Source: Massilibacillus massiliensis (GTDB taxonomy: Bacteria; Bacillota; Negativicutes; FLKF01). Taken from it: DNA of 64,000 bases. The translations under genes and the position numbers were made by a program. The number at the start of each line of letters is the position of its first letter. The first letter of the stretch is position 1. The notes under the pieces were generated by a model. It worked only from the letters and a program-made list of their open reading frames with translations, did not search any database and was not told the DNA's origin. The stretch lies in contig NZ_LT575483.1 of NCBI RefSeq assembly GCF_900086705.1, positions 3,743,459-3,807,458 of the forward strand, in the 5' to 3' direction. Positions 21,528 through 29,408 of this stretch are shown in pieces.

Positions 21528-22895
21528 TTGAAAATTGAAATACCAGTGATTAGAGGGCAAAAATACGTTGTGGACATCGTTAGCATGGGGCATAGTTGTG
21601 AGGGTGTTGGTAAATATAAAGATTTTACGGTGTTTATTCCTTTTGCGTTAGTCGGGGAACAAGTAGAAGTTGTGATCACGGAAGTAAAGAAAAGTTATGC
21701 AAAAGGAAAAATGCTGAATATAGTAAAAGCGAGTCCGGATCGTGTAGAACCAAAATGTGAGATTTACCATCAATGTGGTGGTTGCCAAATCCAGCATTTA
21801 AATTATGAAGCTCAATTGAAAGTAAAACATCAACAAGTTGTTGATGCAATAGAGCGCATTGGCAAGCAGGAAAACGTTGTGATTCATCCAACCCTTGGTG
21901 CAGAAAATCCTTGGAATTATCGTAATAAGATGCAGTTCCCGATTGCCAGAAAAGAGAATGATGTCATAATTGGTTGTTACGCACAAGGAACACATGCGAT
22001 TATCGATACAAAAAATTGCTTGATTCAAAACGAAGCCAACAATACCATTGCCAATGCAGTTCGTGGTGTGGTGAAAAGATTAAATATCAGTACGTACGAT
22101 GAAAAAACCGGCCGCGGTGTCCTGCGTCATGTCATTGGCCGTGTTGGTACCAATGGCGAAGTTATGGTCGTTTTAGTGACTAGCACGGACGTTTTACCTA
22201 AACAAGAGAAAATCATCGCTGAATTACGTAACAATATCCCAGGACTCGTTAGTATCATGCAAAATATCAACATGAAGAATACAAACATAATCATGGGGAA
22301 AAGAACCTTAAAACTTTGGGGTGAACTAACGATCACGGATAAATTGGGCGACTTTACGTTTAACATATCCGCACGTTCTTTCTTCCAAGTCAATACGAAA
22401 CAAGCTGAAGTCCTTTATAACAAAGCTGTAGAATATGCACAGCTCACGGGCAAAGAAACCGTAATCGACACCTATTGTGGGACAGGTACGATTACCCTAT
22501 TCTTAGCAAAGAAAGCGAAAAAAGTATACGGTATCGAAATCATCGAAGCCGCAATTAAAGATGCCAATAAAAATGCTGAAAATAACAATGTAACCAACAC
22601 CGAGTTCCTCGTAGGCGATGCAACCGATGTGATGCCCGAGCTATACAAACTAGGCATTCACCCCGACGTCATCGTCGTAGACCCACCCCGCGCCGGCTGT
22701 GACAAAGCCGTCCTAGAAAACTTCGCCCACATGACCCCAAGACGCATCGTCTACGTATCCTGCAACCCAGCATCACTGGCAAGAGATATCGCGATATTGG
22801 CGGAATTTGGGTATGTTGCGAAAGAGATACAACCAGTTGATATGTTCAGTGAGACAAGTCATGTGGAGTGTGTGGCGTTGTTGGAGAAGAAGTAG
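21528..22895 (+). CDS. rlmD: 23S rRNA (uracil-5-)-methyltransferase, RlmD/RumA family
   Basis: SAM-dependent RNA m5U methyltransferase of 455 residues. Order: TRAM RNA-binding domain (about 1-60), iron-sulfur cysteines CEIYHQCGGC plus a later Cys in TKNCLIQNE, a central domain, then the methyltransferase fold with [25 protein letters not shown] and the catalytic Cys in [13 protein letters not shown]. The TTG start at 21528 follows GGAGAGG. Bacillota relatives modify U747 and/or U1939 (RlmCD), so the exact site is not certain. The last 440 coding bases and about 170 bases beyond are duplicated at 28227-28848. Confidence 0.93.
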   Translation: MKIEIPVIRGQKYVVDIVSMGHSCEGVGKYKDFTVFIPFALVGEQVEVVITEVKKSYAKGKMLNIVKASPDRVEPKCEIYHQCGGCQIQHLNYEAQLKVKHQQVVDAIERIGKQENVVIHPTLGAENPWNYRNKMQFPIARKENDVIIGCYAQGTHAIIDTKNCLIQNEANNTIANAVRGVVKRLNISTYDEKTGRGVLRHVIGRVGTNGEVMVVLVTSTDVLPKQEKIIAELRNNIPGLVSIMQNINMKNTNIIMGKRTLKLWGELTITDKLGDFTFNISARSFFQVNTKQAEVLYNKAVEYAQLTGKETVIDTYCGTGTITLFLAKKAKKVYGIEIIEAAIKDANKNAENNNVTNTEFLVGDATDVMPELYKLGIHPDVIVVDPPRAGCDKAVLENFAHMTPRRIVYVSCNPASLARDIAILAEFGYVAKEIQPVDMFSETSHVECVALLEKK

Positions 22896-23068
22896 GAAAT
22901 GTAGTAATAATTTCATAGAAGTAAGTGAAGAAATCGCCTAGAGATATGTTTCTAGGCGAATTTTTTATTTTAAATAGTATGCTTCTAAGAAAAATATAGG
23001 ACTTTTGAAGGAGTTTTTGTCTTTGTATGGAAAATTATAGATTAAGATATATTTTGTTTAGTATAAAA
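22453..23068 (+). repeat. direct repeat: rlmD 3' end and downstream, copy 1
   Basis: This segment is repeated in the same orientation at about 28227-28848. Coding parts differ mostly at third positions, and the similarity runs past the stop codon through the terminator to about 23068, where it stops abruptly next to the REP-like motif at 23072. Everything between the copies is accessory DNA. Confidence 0.9.
22931..22966 (+). terminator. intrinsic terminator of rlmD
   Basis: AATCGCCTAGA and TTTCTAGGCGAATT form the stem, followed by TTTTTT. Related hairpins lie at 28705-28741, in the duplicate, and at 55578-55612, behind the methyltransferase gene. Confidence 0.85.
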
Positions 23069-23071
23069 TTT

Positions 23072-23092
23072 TAGACAAACAGAACCATCACC
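23072..23092 (-). repeat. REP-like junction motif, copy at the left island edge
   Basis: TAGACAAACAGAACCATCAC is the reverse complement form of the recurrent motif (consensus GTGACGGTTCTTTTGTCTAC). It sits four bases after similarity between the two rlmD 3' copies ends. Other copies are at 25134/28189 (split by IS elements), 39066, 41671 and 48151. Confidence 0.5.
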
Positions 23093-23218
23093 TTGTTATG
23101 GCTTAGATAAATATAACTTGAAGTTAATTGATCAGTATGTTTGGCAACTTGGGAAGGATTACTTCCCGAAGAACTACGGAAAGAAAAAACAAAATAAAGG
23201 GAAATTGGAGAGAAACTT

Positions 23219-24937
23219 ATGGCATATGAGAAGAAAAATATAAGAGCTGTAATCGAAGAAATAAATAGTCGCAAGATTTATCTTCCGGCAATACAAAGAA
23301 AATATGTATGGGATGATGATCAAATAACACGGTTAATGGATTCTATCATGCTTGGCTATCCGATAGGAACCTTTCTTTTCTGGAAGGTTAGAAAGTCAAT
23401 CATTAATAAAAAAGAGTATTCAATGTACGAGTTTATAAAGGATTTTCATGAAAGAGATGTCTATAAAAATCCATCTGCTCCACAGCCATTTCCTATTGGA
23501 AGTAATGAGGAACCAATATGGGCTGTTCTTGATGGTCAGCAGAGATTAACCTCGCTATATATAGCTTTGCAAGGTAGTATGAGTAGGAAGTTACCAAACA
23601 AACGTTGGAAAAATGATGATGCATTCCCTATAAAAGAATTGTATTTAGACCTACATAGTCAGAGAACTGATGAAGAAGATATTTCTTACGAGTTTAAATT
23701 TCTGACACGAGAAGAAGCTAAAAAGCAAAAAGATGATAAGCTATGGTATTTGGTTAAAGATATATTAAAGTATTCTCAGGATGAGCTTGTAACAGATTTA
23801 ATTATTCCAAACGGCTGGGCTTCGGATAAAGTTGCAATGAAAAATATATCTTTATTGCATACCAGACTTGTTGGTGACGAAATAATTAACTATTTTGAAG
23901 TTCAAACAGACTCTATCGACAGTGTACTCGATATATTCGTTCGTGTTAATTCTGGTGGTACAGTTTTATCGAAGAGTGATTTGTTGTTCTCTACCATTGT
24001 TTCGCATTGGGACAAAGCTAGAGATGAAATAGATAAACTACTTGCAGAAATTAATAAGATTGGTGAAGGGTATAAGTTTTCCAATGATTTTATTATGCGT
24101 ACATGCCTATATGTCCTTGATATGTCCGTTACTCTTAAAGTTGAGACATTCAAGAAGGAAAGCGTATTGAAGATAAAAATCAATTGGGAAAACATTCGTA
24201 AAGCTATTAAGGACACAGTAGATTTACTTAATGAATTTGGATTTAATTCAGAAAATATTATATCCTATGTGGCTATATCGCCAATGGTTTATTATCGTTT
24301 TAAAAGTGGAAATTTTGATGATGAAAGTAAGTCTGAGTTAAGAAAGTATATAGTTATATCGCAGGTAAGACAGGTGTTTGGTGCTGCTACAAACTCAGCC
24401 CTTACAAGTATACGAGAAGCTTTGAAAGCAGCTCCAAAAGATTCGTTTAAGATGGGTAATTTGCTAAATGTACGCTTTACCGGTGAAAGAACATTGCGCT
24501 ATACCTCTGAAGAAATAGATGCAATGTTTGATACATATGAAATTGGTGCATATACGTTTATGTTATTATCCTTACTTTATCCAAATTTAAAATACAGCCA
24601 GAAAGGGTTTCATCAAGATCACATGCATCCATATGCTGGTTTTGAAGAAAGTAAGATTGCAAGCCTTAAGCTTCCTGATGGCTCAGTTATTGATGATGTT
24701 AGAAAAGATGAATGGAGGCGCAGAAGAAATACATTGGCGAATCTACAATTATTAGAAGGGCGCGAGAATGAGAGGAAAAATGCGACACCTTTAGTAGATT
24801 GGATTAAGGTTATAGCTAATAGTGAGAATGCTAAATATATGCCGAGTGATTCTTCTTTTGAACTATCTCACTTTGAAGATTTTATAGATAAGCGACAAAA
24901 ATTAATGAGCGATGCATTTAAAGCAATATTGCTTTAA
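23219..24937 (+). CDS. DUF262/DUF1524 protein, GmrSD/BrxU-like (probable type IV restriction)
   Basis: Predicted 572-residue cytosolic nuclease. The N-terminal ParB-like DUF262 domain has the family start IYLPAIQRKYVWDDDQITRLMDSI and the NTPase motif LDGQQRLTSL (about residues 105-115). In the C terminus, DHMHPY (about 468) and RRNTLANLQLLEGREN (about 503-520) match the His/Asn pattern of the HNH-like DUF1524 nuclease domain. Proteins joining both domains (GmrSD, BrxU) cut modified phage DNA using NTP. No modification enzyme is next to it, consistent with type IV restriction. ATG follows GGAGAG. It lies inside the island bounded by the rlmD duplication. Target specificity is unknown. Confidence 0.8.
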   Translation: MAYEKKNIRAVIEEINSRKIYLPAIQRKYVWDDDQITRLMDSIMLGYPIGTFLFWKVRKSIINKKEYSMYEFIKDFHERDVYKNPSAPQPFPIGSNEEPIWAVLDGQQRLTSLYIALQGSMSRKLPNKRWKNDDAFPIKELYLDLHSQRTDEEDISYEFKFLTREEAKKQKDDKLWYLVKDILKYSQDELVTDLIIPNGWASDKVAMKNISLLHTRLVGDEIINYFEVQTDSIDSVLDIFVRVNSGGTVLSKSDLLFSTIVSHWDKARDEIDKLLAEINKIGEGYKFSNDFIMRTCLYVLDMSVTLKVETFKKESVLKIKINWENIRKAIKDTVDLLNEFGFNSENIISYVAISPMVYYRFKSGNFDDESKSELRKYIVISQVRQVFGAATNSALTSIREALKAAPKDSFKMGNLLNVRFTGERTLRYTSEEIDAMFDTYEIGAYTFMLLSLLYPNLKYSQKGFHQDHMHPYAGFEESKIASLKLPDGSVIDDVRKDEWRRRRNTLANLQLLEGRENERKNATPLVDWIKVIANSENAKYMPSDSSFELSHFEDFIDKRQKLMSDAFKAILL

Positions 24938-25026
24938 ATGGTATATAGGTAAGGCTCTTAAGTTTGGCTCGAGCAAAGGAGATTAAAACTCTACTACGGT
25001 AATAAGCTATGAGGGAAGGTAATCAC

Positions 25027-25140
25027 ATGTTTAATGCAAAGTTAAGAAAAAATGCAATCGACAATTATAATGCAGCGGTTGAACGTTATGGAAAGGTCGC
25101 CAATGATTTAGGTGAAACACGAATGTTCTTTAGAGACTGA
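25027..25140 (+). pseudogene. truncated small gene of unknown function
   Basis: An open frame begins ATG at 25027 after GAGGGAAGG and encodes MFNAKLRKNAIDNYNAAVER..., a helical, Asn/Lys-rich N terminus. It stops after 37 codons exactly where the junction motif AGACTGAGTGACGG begins, so the native 3' part seems lost. The opening looks like that of small uncharacterised proteins of Bacillota, but no function is assigned. Confidence 0.45.
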
Positions 25141-25227
25141 GTGACGGCAGACTGTGTGAAAACACAATTACCACTTATTTTCCTAAAGTCGAAATACCAG
25201 ATTTTCCATCATCAAAGCCTTTATTTC

Positions 25228-26587
25228 GGGAGTGTAAAATAATCTGTGTAAGTATAAAACTTGCACAGATTATTTTAATATTGGATAATAAAAAATATTA
25301 AACACGAAAAGGACGAAAAAATGGCTAGAAAAAACTCTGAACAAGAACAGCTTGCCCAAGAAATTATTGCAAAATATCAACCAAAATCTGTCGAAGATAT
25401 GCAAAATGCCTTAAAAGATATTTTCGGACCGATGTTCCAAGCAATGCTAAAAGGTGAATTAGATCACCATCTTGGTTATTCAAGTAATGATCGTGGTGAA
25501 AAAGAATCCTCAAATCGTCGTAATGGGTATTCACAAAAAACTCTTAAAAGTTCTTTGGGTTCTATTCCAATTGATGTTCCGCGTGATCGTCAAGCGACTT
25601 TTAAGCCACAAATTATACCCAAACATAAAACCAATGTATCTGACATTGAGCAAAAAGTTTTAGCGATGTATGCGCGTGGACTCAGTCAACGAGATATAGC
25701 CGCAACGATTGAAGATATCTATGGTTTTGAAATATCTCATGAACAAATTTCAATCATCACAGATAAAATATTAGAAGAGCTCGATCAATGGCAAAAACGT
25801 CCCTTAAATCCATTCTATCCATTTGTTTTTGTCGACTGCATGTACGTGACAATTCGAAAAGATTATGAAGTTAAGAGTTGCGCAGTTTATACGATTCTTG
25901 GGTACAACATGGATGGTCATAAAGATATCTTAGGATTATGGATCAATGAAAATGAAAGTAAGCATACCTGGATGCAAATCTTCGATGAGCTCAAGGCTAG
26001 AGGAATACAAGATATCGGATTCATCTGTATGGATGGATTGAGCGGATTAGAAGATGGAGCTAAAGCAATATTTAAAGACGTAAATGTACAGAGATGTATC
26101 GTGCATTTAATAAGAAATTCTATAAAATATGTTCCAAGTAAGGACTATAAGGGATTTACAGCCCAGTTAAAGAAAGTATATGGAGCTTCAAGTTTAAAAG
26201 CGGCAATTGCGGAATTTGAGCGATTTAAAGTGGCGTGGGCAAACTATCCTGGAGCCGTTAGCGTATGGGAACGGAATTTCTCACATATAGAGCAGCTTTT
26301 TAATTACGGTAGTGCAGTGCGAAAGATTATGTACACAACAAATGCCATAGAAAGCGTGAATTCAAGTTTCCGAAAAGTGACAAAAAAAGGAGCGTTTCCA
26401 AATGAAAACGCCATACTGAAAGTATTGTATTTACGAGTTACAGAACTTTATAAAAATGGCATGATCGCCCAGTTCTCAATTGGTCTATGGTTCGAAACCA
26501 ACTTTCAATTGATACTAGGATTCAGCCGATTTTTCAAAAATATGAACAACACTTTTAATCTTGTTACACAAAATTCTTGACACTCCC
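25228..26587 (+). mobile_element. IS256-like insertion sequence nested in the IS1182-like element
   Basis: Ends are GGGAGTGT at 25228 and its complement ACACTCCC-type end at 26587 (GGGAGTGTaAAataaTcTGTGTAA against GGGAGTGTcAAgaatTtTGTGTAA). An exact 8-base target duplication, TTTATTTC, flanks it at 25220-25227 and 26588-26595; 8 bases is the usual IS256 value. It landed in the non-coding side of the IS1182-like element, downstream of its transposase. The intact duplication implies a recent event. Confidence 0.9.
25321..26580 (+). pseudogene. IS256-family transposase with a C-terminal frameshift
   Basis: DDE transposase of the Mutator/IS256 family: GELDHHLGYS, NRRNGYSQKTLKSS, the catalytic Asp in FVDCMYV and ICMDGLSGLED, and Glu in TTNAIESVNS. 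The first 375 or so residues look normal. After TELYKN at about 26452 the protein departs from the family. If one A is added to the A run at 26452-26456, the frame becomes KKWHDRPVLNWSMVRNQL..., ending at a TAA at 26558, which is the normal IS256 C terminus. So either a 1-base deletion has altered the last 40 or so residues, or the A run is slippery. The catalytic residues precede the shift; activity is doubtful. Confidence 0.8.
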
Positions 26588-26615
26588 TTTATTTCCCTTT
26601 AAATGGTATAACAAA

Positions 26616-26657
26616 AGCAGCAAACAGTACCTTTATTCTAGTACTATTTGCTGCTTT
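26616..26657 (-). terminator. terminator overlapping the end of the IS1182 transposase
   Basis: AGCAGCAAACAGTAC and GTACTATTTGCTGCT pair with one mismatch around a 10-base loop. On the minus strand the hairpin encloses the transposase stop codon. Confidence 0.6.
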
Positions 26658-28096
26658 TCTTTTAACATTTTCAATAATTCCCCAATTCCAAGTATATTCA
26701 TTACTCGTTTTAAGTTATACGCTAAAAAAGTCAAAGAGATCTCTGCACTGACTGAAGCCTTTCTTTTCGTGAGAAAATAGTAGGCTCCCCAGCTTCTTTT
26801 TATCGTGCCAAATGGATGTTCTACAATCATTTGCCTTTGTTTGTATTTTTCTTTGTTTAATTCCATTCCTAAATTTATTGTATCTAAAAAATCTTGGTCA
26901 ACATGGCGACAGAGTGTTCGCCCTTTTTTACTTTTTGTACATCGTTCCTTGTATTCACAGTTTTGGCAGGCTTCATAATTTTTGTATTCGTACCCATAAA
27001 CACCTTTATCTTTTTGTGTACGTTTTCTTCCTAAATAAAGTTCTTTACCTGCTGGGCAAATATAGATATTCTGCTCTTTATCATATTGAAATTTGTCCGT
27101 GTAAAATTCTTTATCGCCCGTCCCATTGGAGTAGGTTTGCTTAGCTACATAAGGGGTTATTCCTTTTTCTACGCATTTTTTTAAGTCACTCGCTTTATAA
27201 TAGCCTTTGTCGGCTAAAACTTCAAAATCCTTTCCACCAAATAACTTTTTTGCTCTGAGCGACATATTATCTAGTTCTCCTAAATCATTTGGATGCTGTG
27301 TTGTTTTAAAATCTGCAACTAATTTGTGTTTTGCATCTACTGTTGTCTGTACATTGTAACTTACATCTACATTATTATTGTTATTGCACATAAGTCGTGC
27401 ATCGGGATCAGTGGTGGAAATTTCATTGTTGCCGGTTTTATGTAATTTATCTTGGTAACTTTCATATTTTTCTTTGCGATTCTTAAGTTCTTGAACTTTT
27501 TTCTTTATTTCTTGATCTGTAGGTTTTTTATCACAAGTTTCAGCTAGATCTGTTTCGTCTAATTCTTGTAAATACTTCTCTATTTTTTCATCAATATATT
27601 TTATATTTTTTTCGAGCTTTTTGCTGTTAAAGTTGTTTCGTTTTGAATTACAAGCACGAATTTTTGTTCCATCAATCGCAACGAGTTCTTTGCCAAATAA
27701 ACCCCAATTATCACAGAGTTTATTAAACTCTCTAAAGATCAATTTTAAGGCTTTTTTATTATCTTTTCTAAAATCTGCGATTGTTTTAAAATCAGGCTTT
27801 AATTTCTTTAAAAGCCATATGACTTCAATATTTCTTATGGATTCATGTTCAAGTCTTCTAGATGAGCGTACTCGATTAAGGTATCCATAGATATAAAGTT
27901 TCAGAAGGTCTTTAGGATTGTATGGTGGTCTTCCCGTGGCAGAACAAATTGCTTTCTTAAAGTTAAGTTTGACCATATCGAGTTGTTCTACATATGCTTC
28001 TATTACTCGAACGGCATTATCTTCTCCAATATAATCATCTAAACTTTCGGGGAATAGTAGTCCTTGTATTCTATCTTGACCTTTTATATAGTTCAT
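26633..28096 (-). CDS. IS1182-family transposase
   Basis: Intact 487-residue DDE transposase. It opens with MNYIKGQDRIQGLLFPESLDDYI, then RPPYNPKDLLKLYIYGYLNRVRSSRRLE, the catalytic Asp in LVAIDGTKIRA, a long charged coiled coil (about 155-225), VLADKGYY, a cysteine cluster (CQNCEYKERC), and Glu in VEHPFGTIKRSWG. This is the usual IS1182 order. The start at 28096 has AAGGTGG 5 bases upstream; an upstream in-frame ATG at 28138 lacks a site. Its own IS is interrupted downstream of the gene, so the protein should be unaffected. Confidence 0.9.
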   Translation of the reverse strand: MNYIKGQDRIQGLLFPESLDDYIGEDNAVRVIEAYVEQLDMVKLNFKKAICSATGRPPYNPKDLLKLYIYGYLNRVRSSRRLEHESIRNIEVIWLLKKLKPDFKTIADFRKDNKKALKLIFREFNKLCDNWGLFGKELVAIDGTKIRACNSKRNNFNSKKLEKNIKYIDEKIEKYLQELDETDLAETCDKKPTDQEIKKKVQELKNRKEKYESYQDKLHKTGNNEISTTDPDARLMCNNNNNVDVSYNVQTTVDAKHKLVADFKTTQHPNDLGELDNMSLRAKKLFGGKDFEVLADKGYYKASDLKKCVEKGITPYVAKQTYSNGTGDKEFYTDKFQYDKEQNIYICPAGKELYLGRKRTQKDKGVYGYEYKNYEACQNCEYKERCTKSKKGRTLCRHVDQDFLDTINLGMELNKEKYKQRQMIVEHPFGTIKRSWGAYYFLTKRKASVSAEISLTFLAYNLKRVMNILGIGELLKMLKEKQQIVLE

Positions 28097-28188
28097 AAAT
28101 CCACCTTCTTTTGCAAATTTATATCTATATTTTATCATATTTGTTGTTTTGTGTATTTATTTATACGACTTTTCACACAGTCTGACGG

Positions 28189-28214
28189 TGTGCAGTGCAG
28201 TTCCTTTTGTCTAC
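28189..28214 (+). repeat. right half of an IS-split REP-like junction motif
   Basis: AGACTGAGTGACGG at 25134-25147 and TTCCTTTTGTCTAC at 28201-28214 are the two halves of the junction motif, separated by the IS1182-like element and a short GTGCAGTGCAG stretch. The adjoining TTTTGTC...GACAAAA can form a small hairpin just before the duplicated rlmD piece. Confidence 0.5.
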
Positions 28215-28226
28215 AATTAATGGACA

Positions 28227-28670
28227 AAAGAAACCGTAATCGACACCTATTGTGGGACAGGTATGATTACCCTATTCTTAGCAAAGAAAGCGAAAAAAGT
28301 ATACGGTATCGAAATCATCGAAGCCGCAATTAAAGATGCCAATAAAAATGCCGAAAACAATAATGTAACCAACACCGAGTTCCTCGTAGGCGATGCAACC
28401 GACGTAATGCCCGAACTATATAAACTAGGCATTCACCCCGATGTCATCGTCGTAGACCCACCCCGCGCCGGCTGTGACAAAGCCGTCTTAGAAAACTTCG
28501 CCCACATGACCCCAAGACACATCGTCTACGTATCCTGCAACCCAGCATCACTGGCAAGAGATATCGCGATATTAGCGGAATTTGGATATGTAGCTAAAGA
28601 GATACAGCCAGTCGATATGTTTAGTGAGACAAGTCATATTGAGTGTGTGGCGTTGTTAGAAAAGAAATAG
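28227..28670 (+). pseudogene. duplicated 3' fragment of rlmD
   Basis: Encodes the last 147 or so residues of RlmD (from [12 protein letters not shown] to the stop), with the SAM motif, [11 protein letters not shown] and SCNPASL retained, but without the TRAM and iron-sulfur parts and without a start or ribosome site. The frame is still open, and differences from 22453-22895 are mostly silent. It is either recently derived or the original gene end displaced by the island. Confidence 0.85.
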
Positions 28671-28848
28671 GAAAAGTAGTAATAATTTCATAGAAGTAAG
28701 TTAAGAATTCGCCTATAGATATATTTCTAGGCGGATTTTTTGTTTTAGCTAATATCCTTTTAAGGAAAATATAGGACTTTTAAAGGAATTTCTGTCTTTG
28801 TATGGAATTTTATAGGTGGATTATACTTTTTTAATATAAAAAATTTAT
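28227..28848 (+). repeat. direct repeat: rlmD 3' end and downstream, copy 2
   Basis: Second copy of the 22453-23068 segment, including a degenerate terminator (28705-28741) and the GGACTTTT...TCTTTGTATGGAA stretch. The non-coding part has diverged more than the coding part. Confidence 0.88.
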
Positions 28849-29408
28849 ATAATAACGTCGTTACTTTGTATATATACAAAATAAAAATAAGATGCCTGAG
28901 ATTTTAAACAAATTGTGACAATATGAATGAAAAAGAAAATATGCTTTAATCATTATCGTTTGTGGTGGAGGAATAGGTAAGAGTGATTTTGTTATAAAAG
29001 CCCTCAATTAGCTCAAACTATTATAATTCAATGATTGATATTGGAACGGTTATCGGGTTTTACAAATAATTATCTTCTATGTGATTAGATAGCTGGCTGA
29101 TAGTGGATTTGAAACACCAACAGAAGCTGATTAAGTGATTTTTATCATGTACAAAAACAAAAGAAGCGAGATAAAGAAATTTAATTTGTTGGAAAAAAGG
29201 AACTTTATTTAAAAGTAGATTTTGCAAGGATGATAATGAACTCAAAATTCGGATAGGCGTTTTGGAGAATCAAAATAGATTTTTAAAATTATGTTGTTAA
29301 GGATTGCTTTTGTATTTCTATAAAAAATAGTTTTTTGAGATGTTATTGAGCTTACAATATATTTGAATAAATAAGATGATGTGAACTAGTTGGATATGGG
29401 GGAGTACT
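28849..29408. other. intergenic stretch with possible gene remnant
   Basis: About 560 bases of AT-rich DNA before the defence genes, without a convincing gene. At 28952-29011 a short frame reads IIVCGGGIGKSDFVIKALN, which recalls the start of a PTS IIB or a P-loop protein, but it has no start codon and stops at once; it may be a relic. GGGGGAG at 29398-29404 is the ribosome site of the next gene. Confidence 0.35.

Larger units (their letters stand above)
25148..28184 (-). mobile_element. IS1182-like insertion sequence, interrupted by an IS256-like element
   Basis: Terminal inverted repeats CAGACTGTGTGAAAA at 25148-25162 and TTTTCACACAGTCTG at 28170-28184 match perfectly over 15 bases. Each is flanked by ACGG (25144-25147 and 28185-28188), a 4-base target duplication. 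Removing the nested IS256-like element and its duplicated target leaves about 1.67 kb, a normal IS1182 length. Its transposase is on the minus strand and looks intact. The insertion point is inside a copy of the REP-like junction motif. Confidence 0.85.

Noticed and set aside
25148-28184. Composite transposon made of the two IS elements
   Set aside because: The elements are from different families and one is inside the other, so they do not flank cargo.
28227-28670. Independent small methyltransferase gene
   Set aside because: Lacks start, ribosome site and the RNA-binding domains; it matches the rlmD 3' end.
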